The notes under the pieces: model-generated
Databases searched by the model: none
What the model was told of the DNA's origin: nothing
Seen by the model: only the letters and a program-made list of their open reading frames with translations
Position numbers and translations under genes: made by a program
DNA from: Lysobacterales bacterium CG02_land_8_20_14_3_00_62_12
GTDB taxonomy: Bacteria; Pseudomonadota; Gammaproteobacteria; Xanthomonadales; Ahniellaceae
Length of the DNA: 5,061 bases
Assembly: GCA_002785585.1 (NCBI GenBank)
Contig: PEUI01000162.1
Location: 1 to 5,061, forward strand
Direction: 5' to 3'
In this document: positions 1 to 5,061 of the stretch, in pieces
Layout: each line of letters begins with the position of its first letter
Position numbering within the stretch: the first letter of the stretch is position 1

Positions 1-878
1 GGCTTGCGAACTTCTTGCGCCATCGGGACCAGGCTGCGGTAGTGCTTCAGCTTGGCGAGACAGTTGCCATCGTTGGCTGTGCTGGGTTGCGAGGCGGGCA
101 TCCGCAAAATGTTTTCACGATAGGTGGAGGGAATTCGGTCAGCCCACTTCTTGTATGCCTTCACCGGGCGCGACAAGCGTTCGCTATGCTGCATCAGAAT
201 ATAACCCGCCGGGCGCATGGCGCCGGAAGGCAGTTCGAACGCTGGTGTCGCCCAGTTTTCCACTCGCTTTTTCCAGTCGGCACGCCAGGCTTGCAAGGTT
301 GGCCCCAGGTTTCGCAAGCCCTGGAGCGAAAACAAATCGGCGGCGAGTGGAATGACGACATGATCGCTACCAATCAAAGCAGACCGGTTGATTGCACCGA
401 GATTTGGTCCGACATCGGCCAGAATGATGTCGGCGTTTTGCTTGTTTGCGGCCATTTGGGCGACTTGCCAAAACGCGGTCAGCAGCCTGAATGGTCGGTA
501 CAGGCTTCCAGAGCCCAGGCCGTTTGGCCATTCCTGTGACAGGAAGTCCTCGAACCCTGCCAGGCCGAGATCACCGGGCACCAGGTGCAGGCGAGGATTG
601 ATGCACCGGGTTTGCGGCTCGAGAATGTCGCCGACTTCCGTCAGTGGTCGGACGCATTGGTACACCGTCGTGGCGCGCTGCGAGCTGTCATCCGGGTCCC
701 AGAGCATTTCAAGATCGTCTTCGGAAAGAAAGGCCGAGGTGAGATTGGCTTGGGGGTCCAGGTCGATGGCGATCACGCGTTTGCCCAGCTCGGAAAACAT
801 CCATGCCAAATGAAAGACAAGGGATGTTTTTCCGACACCGCCCTTGTTGTTGAAAAATGTCAGAACAGGCGTTGTCAT
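1..878 (-). CDS. ParA/Soj-like ATPase, C-terminal end cut by window edge
   Basis: The frame stays open for 292 codons from the ATG at 878 to the left edge. The product starts MTTPVLTFFNNKGGVGKTS. It has a deviant Walker A box KGGVGKT (12-18, signature K12 and catalytic K17), a Walker A' DLDPQAN (39-45), and a Walker B region ending in LADVGPN (153-159, D155) followed by PLAADLFSLQGL (177-188). These define a ParA/MinD-type ATPase that should dimerise on ATP. It ends in the window at KHYRSLVPMAQEVRK. From memory, orphan ParA-like proteins with this layout are about 340-360 aa, so perhaps 50-60 residues are missing. It is the third gene of the operon after a 4 bp overlap. No ParB gene or clear parS site is in the window, so a role in plasmid partition is not supported. 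It may instead serve as an ATP-driven switch or localisation factor for its operon partners. Confidence 0.93.
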   Translation of the reverse strand, partial: MTTPVLTFFNNKGGVGKTSLVFHLAWMFSELGKRVIAIDLDPQANLTSAFLSEDDLEMLWDPDDSSQRATTVYQCVRPLTEVGDILEPQTRCINPRLHLVPGDLGLAGFEDFLSQEWPNGLGSGSLYRPFRLLTAFWQVAQMAANKQNADIILADVGPNLGAINRSALIGSDHVVIPLAADLFSLQGLRNLGPTLQAWRADWKKRVENWATPAFELPSGAMRPAGYILMQHSERLSRPVKAYKKWADRIPSTYRENILRMPASQPSTANDGNCLAKLKHYRSLVPMAQEVRK

Positions 879-2086
879 GGCGCTTTCCTGATGATGGCGA
901 TGACGAAATTCGGTTCGGTCTGGAACTCGGGGGGTGGGTTCCCGTTTTTTTGCAGCGATTGGCGAGCCAGAGCGATGCCCGCACCGAAGCGTTGTGCATA
1001 CCCGAGTACTTTGAATGCGGCGGCGAGTTGAGGATTGCGGTAGTCGGCAAGACCGGGTTTGCCGAAATTTTCTGCGGTGACGCTGCCATAAGGTCCGCCG
1101 GGGTTGCTGATTTCAATGCGATCATCAAACCAATAAACGCGAACCGGTGCGTTGGTTCCTTCGTAGTTTCGGTGCATGACCGCATTGCGCGCAAGCTGTT
1201 GCAGAGCGGCTATTGGGTACGCGCTGGTCCGTACCTCACGATCCTGAGAGGAGAACTCAACTGTTGTACTCAGGTGGGCAGCCAGTTTCTCGTCCAAACG
1301 ACGCATGACCATGCTGATCGTGCCATCAATTTCAGCTTCATCGACAACCGGGTCGGTGAGGACCGTGCCGCGAATTCGAAGGAACTGGATGTAGCTGCCA
1401 GGCAACCAAGTGCGGGTCGATATGCCACAGACCAGCAGTCCAAGAATGGTCGGGACTGGTTCGTCGGCCGCAACCACCATCCCGCAGGAAGTGAGACGCT
1501 GCTCATAAGTCCGCTCGTTGGCCAATAAAACGTCTGGCGCTACGGCACTGGGCAGATATTCCTGCTCGAAGATGGGACGACTGAGGTCATCCAGAGTTGC
1601 CGCGGATACCGGATGCGCTTCGAAATGCAAGTCGCGATAGCGGCGCTTTTCGTTGAGTATCCGTTCGTCCTGTGCCGAAGCCTGCCCGCGGCGCGGCCCA
1701 ACGCGAATCCAGATACCTCCTTCGTATCGTACCGGCGGCGAGTCCGCAGGCCAGACGCAAACCACTGCCATTTCGGAGCCCTTGAGGGTTCGTTTGCAAA
1801 CGGTCAGGGTAGGTAACGGAATGACTTTCCCATCGGTCTTGATGTCACTGAGGGTAAGCAGAAGTTGATCCGTGACTTCGATACCCGCGGGGCTACCGTC
1901 ATCCATGGCGCCGACAAACACAACCCCGGGTTGCTGGTAGTTCGGCAGGTCGTTGGCAAAGGCGCACACTGCTTGGCGGACCTTTTCAGGCGCATCGCCC
2001 GCCCAAGCCTTTTTTCGTTCGGCTCGATCCGACTCGAGCTCGTTGAGCAGATCTTCCAGTTCCTGATCGGTCAAAGGAATCATCAT
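875..2086 (-). CDS. Schlafen AlbA_2 domain / GHKL-like ATP-binding protein
   Basis: A complete 403 aa protein (402 if the second ATG is used). Residues about 15-140 look like an AlbA_2 (Schlafen-type) domain: ESDRAERK (E18-K25), a helix with CAFANDLPN (41-49), a strand and turn VVFVGAMDDG (55-64), and IWIRVGPRR (125-133). Residues about 285-400 resemble the C-terminal GHKL-like module of 'putative DNA-binding/ATP-binding' regulators: ALQQLARNAVMHRNY (294-308), DDRIEISNPGG (321-331), and RNPQLAAAFKVLGYAQRFGAGI (350-371), split here as RNPQLAAAF then KVLGYAQRFGAGI. Such proteins are often annotated as transcriptional regulators or ATP-binding proteins, but their biochemistry is poorly known. 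E18, E23 and D62/D63 have a spacing similar to the catalytic acidic residues of Schlafen tRNases, so RNase activity is possible but unproven. No signal peptide or membrane segment is seen, so it is probably cytoplasmic. It overlaps its neighbours by 4 bp on each side, which suggests co-production with both. Confidence 0.9.
   Translation of the reverse strand: MMIPLTDQELEDLLNELESDRAERKKAWAGDAPEKVRQAVCAFANDLPNYQQPGVVFVGAMDDGSPAGIEVTDQLLLTLSDIKTDGKVIPLPTLTVCKRTLKGSEMAVVCVWPADSPPVRYEGGIWIRVGPRRGQASAQDERILNEKRRYRDLHFEAHPVSAATLDDLSRPIFEQEYLPSAVAPDVLLANERTYEQRLTSCGMVVAADEPVPTILGLLVCGISTRTWLPGSYIQFLRIRGTVLTDPVVDEAEIDGTISMVMRRLDEKLAAHLSTTVEFSSQDREVRTSAYPIAALQQLARNAVMHRNYEGTNAPVRVYWFDDRIEISNPGGPYGSVTAENFGKPGLADYRNPQLAAAFKVLGYAQRFGAGIALARQSLQKNGNPPPEFQTEPNFVIAIIRKAP
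879..889 (-). promoter_or_regulatory. Ribosome binding site of the ParA-like gene
   Basis: AGGAAA (889-884, minus strand) lies inside the 3' end of the AlbA_2 gene. It leaves 7 nt between AGGA and the ATG at 878. The upstream stop TGA (877-875) overlaps that ATG as ATGA. This supports the chosen start and translational coupling. Confidence 0.65.
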
Positions 2087-4800
2087 GGCTCCTGAAAATC
2101 GGTGAAGGCCGCTTTAAGACTGGAAAAGCTGCCAGGTGGGTTGCGCTCGAAACCTGGCTGATCCACATACACAAAACGATAGACCGGTCCGCTCTCGGCT
2201 TGACTCGCGCTGGTTGCGTCTTCACACCACTGGCGCAGGCGGTTCATCTTCTGCGGCAGGTCGCGTTCTTCGCGGCCTTTGGTTTCGACGATCCAGATCG
2301 TGCCGTCGGCGGTCTTCACCATGAAGTCGGGCAGGTAGTTCGAGAGGTCGCCATCGGCCTTGACGTAGTCGATCTTGAAGCCGACAGCAAGATAGTTCTT
2401 GGCAAACGATGCGACGTCCGGCGCAGCATCGAGAAAACCGGCGAAGGTCAGCTCGAAGCCACCGGCGTTGGGCTCGCCGACGATTTTGTTGAACAGCGAT
2501 TTTTTCGGCGCGAGGTAGGGCCGGTTCTCGGTGCGGAAGGGCCGCGTGTCGCGCAGGCGGATGCGGTCTTCGATCCGCACGCCACCACGGTCCTGGATGG
2601 TGAGCGCGTTGATGGCGGTTTTGAATGCGTCGAACAATATTTTCCCGGCCTCCGGCTCGGAGAGATTGCGCAGCACCACCGGGTCTTCGAGATTCACAGG
2701 CGGCGACGCGAACAGATGTCCGCCCATGAATGCCTTCACCTTGGGATAAAGCAGGTCGTAGCCACCAACGAGGCGCAGCTCCCTCAACAATTGGCGCGCA
2801 AAATAGCCAACAACGGAACGGTAATCGGCGGGACCCGTACCGTCGAGCTGGATGGTGTGATGCACTTCGCCTTCGAGCATGGTCTTGAACACGATCTCGC
2901 GCGTTTGCTCCGGCGTGAAGGGCTTGAGTGGCAGTTTGGCATTGCCGAAGTTTGCGGGGTCGAGTGCGTCGAGGTCTTTGTATTCTCGGTTGAAGCGCCG
3001 TGTGAGCCGAGGCAGCGCGATGTCCAGCGCGGCTATGTCTTTGTCGGCGGCCTGCGTGTCCACCTCGACAATCAGCGAATCCTTGCGCCCGGTGTCCGCT
3101 CCCATCGGTACCTGTTCGAAGGTAACGCCTTCGCTCTGGATGGACTCGACAAATTCCATGAACGCGGGCGTGCCGATGACCGATACCGTCTCCGCTATGT
3201 CCGACCCGAAGTACATGCGACGCAGGCCCCGCCCCAAAGTTTGCTCAGGAAGGATATTGCTCTGCGCCGCATAGGCGCGCAGACCGACGATGGTGGTGAC
3301 GTTGCGCACGTCCCAGCCCTCCTTGAGCATCAGCACCGAGACGATGGCCTTGTGCGGCGATTCCCAGGTGTCGATGTCGTTGGCTTCCTTGCGCAATTTT
3401 TCCAGTTCTTCCTTGCGCTTGCCCGAGGCAGCCTCGGAGATTTCGCCGTTGTTCCTGGTATGGATGACCAGCACCGCCCCTTGCAACTCGGGGCAAAGTT
3501 TCTCCAGATGGGCACCGACCTCGTCGCAGTTACGGGTGTCGTCCACCATCACGAACAGCACCGCTTTCTTGCCCAGCGCTTGGTGCTCGGCATAGCTCTT
3601 GCGCCACTCTTCAATGCCAAGTTGCAAATAGTCTTCGTAGCGTTCGGTGAAGATTGCGCTGGTGTGCTCTTGCAGCCGGGTGCGGCTGGCGGTATCCGGC
3701 AGCACCGGATGCTTGACGACATTCTGATGGATCGCCTCGACCAGCGGGTAGTCGGAGACGGTCTGCACGAAAATGGCGCCATTGTTGTGGCGTGGCGTGG
3801 CGGTCACGTCCACTTGCAAGGTGAGGCGTCGGTCTTTTTGCAACAGGCGATGATGAATGTCCTGGATGCTTTTGAACCAGGCCATTTTCGGGTCATGGAC
3901 GTGATGCGCTTCGTCGTTGAATACGGCCAGCTCGTCGATCTCGCGCACGATCTCGCCGAGATCGGTCTTGCTGTCGGTGGTCTTGCCCACCGGCTTGGGG
4001 CCGAACGGATCGAGAAAGTAATCGCGCAAATCTTCGTCGTCCAGCGACGGAGCGCGCACGTCGCCGAGATAGACGCGATGGATGTTGGTCAGAAACAGGT
4101 TGCCCGTTTCTCGCACCACACGCACGTCGTCTTGAATATGCAGCGTGAGCTGGAAGTCGTCGCGCCAGTTGTGACCCTGGTAGCCGTTATCCGGGAGAAC
4201 GGGGTCGTTGAAGAAAATGCGCAGTCCGTCGAAGTCGGCGCGCAGCCGGTCGAGCACGATGATATTCGGCGCAATCAGCAGAAAGTTGCGTGCGAGCGTT
4301 GAGTCAGGCTCAAAGAGTTTGTGAAAAAAGCTCCAGGCGATGAGCAGCGATAGCACCTTGGTTTTGCCCGCGCCGGTTGCCATCTTCACGACGTAACGCG
4401 GCCAGTCTTCGTCGAACATGTTGGTCGAAACGGAACCCGAGGCATCGAAACGCAGTAGATCGAACTTGTCGCGCACCTTGCGCACGTCGTGCAGCCAGAT
4501 CACCGTCTCCACCGCTTCACGCTGGGCGAAGTAGTAATGGAACGGCGAGAGCCTGCCATCGGCCGGTTCGCTCAGATGCCCGGTCTCGAACCACCAGTTC
4601 AGCAGTGCGCGCGAGGTCTCCGAAGCCCCCGCATAACTATCGGCCCGCCACGCGGAGACTTCACCACGAATGTTGGCGACCAGCGGCGGCAGCAGCTTTT
4701 CATACGCGGTGCTACGCAGCTCTTCTGCCGCCGGAAACCAGCGCTGGTCAGGCAGCAGTTCGGCATAAGGCGATTTCGGAAAATCGGGATGCAACGCCAC
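2083..4800 (-). CDS. Type III restriction (Res)-like DEAH helicase with C-terminal PD-(D/E)XK nuclease
   Basis: The protein is 905 aa from the GTG start. It is a superfamily 2 helicase fused to a nuclease, of the ResIII type, expected to translocate on DNA with ATP and cleave it in the cytoplasm. In order the sequence shows: a possible Q-motif (FAQRE, Q93), Walker A MATGAGKT (140-147, K146), DEAH box (D296-H299), motif III TATP (333-336), motif V LKEGWDV (492-498), motif VI QTLGRGLRR (520-528), and a nuclease motif PDF...ETK with D825, E839 and K841. All key residues are present, so it should be active. From memory it resembles the 'BPTD_3080 family restriction endonuclease', whose members start near ALHPDFP; this fits the GTG start. 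An in-frame ATG at 4827 would add 9 residues. The open frame continues upstream to an ATG at 5022 inside the tRNA, which is not a credible start. The stop overlaps the next gene. No Mod methyltransferase is in the window. Confidence 0.93.
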   Translation of the reverse strand: MALHPDFPKSPYAELLPDQRWFPAAEELRSTAYEKLLPPLVANIRGEVSAWRADSYAGASETSRALLNWWFETGHLSEPADGRLSPFHYYFAQREAVETVIWLHDVRKVRDKFDLLRFDASGSVSTNMFDEDWPRYVVKMATGAGKTKVLSLLIAWSFFHKLFEPDSTLARNFLLIAPNIIVLDRLRADFDGLRIFFNDPVLPDNGYQGHNWRDDFQLTLHIQDDVRVVRETGNLFLTNIHRVYLGDVRAPSLDDEDLRDYFLDPFGPKPVGKTTDSKTDLGEIVREIDELAVFNDEAHHVHDPKMAWFKSIQDIHHRLLQKDRRLTLQVDVTATPRHNNGAIFVQTVSDYPLVEAIHQNVVKHPVLPDTASRTRLQEHTSAIFTERYEDYLQLGIEEWRKSYAEHQALGKKAVLFVMVDDTRNCDEVGAHLEKLCPELQGAVLVIHTRNNGEISEAASGKRKEELEKLRKEANDIDTWESPHKAIVSVLMLKEGWDVRNVTTIVGLRAYAAQSNILPEQTLGRGLRRMYFGSDIAETVSVIGTPAFMEFVESIQSEGVTFEQVPMGADTGRKDSLIVEVDTQAADKDIAALDIALPRLTRRFNREYKDLDALDPANFGNAKLPLKPFTPEQTREIVFKTMLEGEVHHTIQLDGTGPADYRSVVGYFARQLLRELRLVGGYDLLYPKVKAFMGGHLFASPPVNLEDPVVLRNLSEPEAGKILFDAFKTAINALTIQDRGGVRIEDRIRLRDTRPFRTENRPYLAPKKSLFNKIVGEPNAGGFELTFAGFLDAAPDVASFAKNYLAVGFKIDYVKADGDLSNYLPDFMVKTADGTIWIVETKGREERDLPQKMNRLRQWCEDATSASQAESGPVYRFVYVDQPGFERNPPGSFSSLKAAFTDFQEP
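2087..2094 (-). promoter_or_regulatory. Ribosome binding site with tandem ATG at the first gene junction
   Basis: CAGGAG (2094-2089, minus strand) lies within the last codons of the helicase-nuclease gene. Two ATG codons in tandem follow, at 2086 and 2083. The spacing is only 2 nt to the first ATG and 5 nt to the second, so the second may be used more. The upstream stop TGA occupies 2085-2083, giving ATGA with the first ATG and TGATG with the second. Both are typical translational-coupling junctions. Confidence 0.65.
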
Positions 4801-4812
4801 GGCAAGCTCCTG
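4801..4812 (-). promoter_or_regulatory. Ribosome binding site favouring the GTG start at 4800
   Basis: On the minus strand CAGGAG (4812-4807) is followed by the 6 nt spacer CTTGCC and then GTG (4800-4798). This is a near-ideal Shine-Dalgarno and spacing. The in-frame ATG at 4827 is preceded by GCAGCTCTGCCAAC, which has no comparable site. The Shine-Dalgarno therefore argues for the GTG as the real start of the helicase-nuclease gene. Confidence 0.6.
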
Positions 4813-4838
4813 ATCGGACGCGCGCATGTTGGCAGAGC

Positions 4839-4868
4839 TGCATAATTTTGGGCAGCGGTAGAGGTAAA
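4839..4868 (-). promoter_or_regulatory. Weak sigma70-like promoter candidate for the operon
   Basis: Between the tRNA terminator and the first protein gene, the minus strand shows TTTACC (4868-4863, 4 of 6 matches to TTGACA), an 18 bp spacer and TATGCA (4844-4839, 3 of 6 matches to TATAAT). The -10 candidate sits in a short AT-rich patch (AAAATTATG). A transcript from here would start near 4832. That would place the ATG at 4827 almost leaderless and give the GTG at 4800 a leader of about 30 nt. The match is poor. I propose it only because a promoter is expected here; no operator or riboswitch structure was seen in 4801-4950. Confidence 0.2.
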
Positions 4869-4950
4869 TGAAGTGGGCTTTGGGCAGCAATCCAGCCGTG
4901 GGAAAGTGAGCAGGGGATGCGCTCGAAGCGCTGCCGTTAGGTGCCAAGGC

Positions 4951-4978
4951 AAAACAAAAAGGCCAGCTTGCGCGGGCC
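4951..4978 (-). terminator. Intrinsic terminator behind tRNA-Leu
   Basis: On the minus strand, 15 nt past the tRNA CCA end, GGCC (4978-4975) and GGCC (4964-4961) form a hairpin. Its inner stem GC/GC is separated from the outer stem by one C/T mismatch, and the loop is GCAA. A T-rich tract TTTTTGTTTT (4960-4951) follows directly, and A-rich DNA lies on the other side. This is the classic Rho-independent form and is well placed to end the tRNA transcript. It implies that the downstream protein operon needs its own promoter or relies on read-through. Confidence 0.8.
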
Positions 4979-4992
4979 ATTTCTTTTTGCGT

Positions 4993-5061
4993 TGGTGCCC
5001 GGGAGAGGACTCGAACCTCCACGGGTTGCCCCGCTAGTACCTGAAACTAGTGCGTCTACCA
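4993..5061 (-). tRNA. tRNA-Leu (anticodon CAG), 5' end cut by window edge
   Basis: Read on the minus strand, this is the last 69 nt of a leucine tRNA gene. Visible parts are the end of the D arm, an anticodon stem CTAGT/ACTAG around the loop TTCAGGT (anticodon CAG at 5043-5041), and a long class II variable arm with the hairpin CGGG-GCAA-CCCG. These are followed by a T arm with the loop TTCGAGT, the acceptor 3' strand CCCGGGC (5003-4997), discriminator A and an encoded CCA (4995-4993). The long variable arm plus the CAG anticodon identify tRNA-Leu, which reads CUG codons. About 18 nt of the 5' part (acceptor 5' strand and start of the D arm) lie past the right edge. Its 3' end borders the protein operon on the same strand. 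Confidence 0.96.

Noticed and set aside
15..539. A 174-codon plus-strand open frame near the left edge
   Set aside because: It is the opposite strand of the ParA-like gene, whose motifs and coupling with its upstream neighbour are clear.
857..1528. A 223-codon plus-strand open frame antisense to the AlbA_2 gene
   Set aside because: There is no recognisable motif, and it lies wholly opposite the clear coding frames of the AlbA_2 and ParA-like genes.
2200..4302. A 700-codon open frame on the plus strand, antisense to the helicase-nuclease gene
   Set aside because: The minus-strand frame has full helicase and nuclease motifs. The plus-strand translation has no recognisable domain and is rich in residues typical of antisense translation of GC-rich codons. 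Such long shadows are common in GC-rich DNA.
4961..4978. The GGCC...GGCC palindrome as an operator or attachment core
   Set aside because: The GCAA loop and the T tract directly behind it, just past a tRNA, fit an intrinsic terminator much better.
1..5061. Mobile elements, CRISPR arrays or a second copy of the tRNA 3' end
   Set aside because: Reading both strands showed no transposase or integrase coding, no regularly spaced repeats and no repeat of the tRNA end within the window.

Overview
The window holds one co-directional minus-strand cluster. It runs from the 3' part of a tRNA-Leu gene at the right edge, through three tightly coupled protein genes, to the left edge, where the last gene is cut off. 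The DNA is GC-rich. The tRNA-Leu(CAG) encodes its own CCA end. Together with AGGAG/AGGA-type ribosome binding sites and the protein families, this suggests a proteobacterium, more likely beta or gamma. The species cannot be named from this sequence.

Layout from right to left, in the direction of transcription: partial tRNA-Leu (5061-4993); its intrinsic terminator (4978-4951); about 150 bp of leader with only a weak promoter candidate; a large helicase-nuclease of the type III restriction (Res) kind, starting at a GTG at 4800 or an ATG at 4827 and ending at 2083; a Schlafen AlbA_2 / GHKL-type ATP-binding protein (2086-875); and a ParA/Soj-like ATPase with a deviant Walker A box (878 to beyond position 1). 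The ParA-like gene is read directly from the sequence and lacks its C-terminal end here. Both gene junctions are ATGA overlaps of 4 bp, each with a Shine-Dalgarno inside the preceding gene. The three genes are therefore almost certainly one translationally coupled operon.

Functionally the cluster looks like an accessory genome-defence or DNA-surveillance module placed just behind a tRNA gene, a common insertion hotspot. The Res-like protein has all the expected helicase motifs and a C-terminal PD-ETK nuclease motif, but no methyltransferase lies in the window. The AlbA_2 protein could be a regulator or an RNA/DNA-binding effector. The ParA-like ATPase has no ParB partner in view. I know each family separately, but I do not recognise this exact trio as a named defence system. 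It is the best candidate here for an undescribed system. No mobile element, CRISPR array, integrase or direct repeat of the tRNA end is visible.
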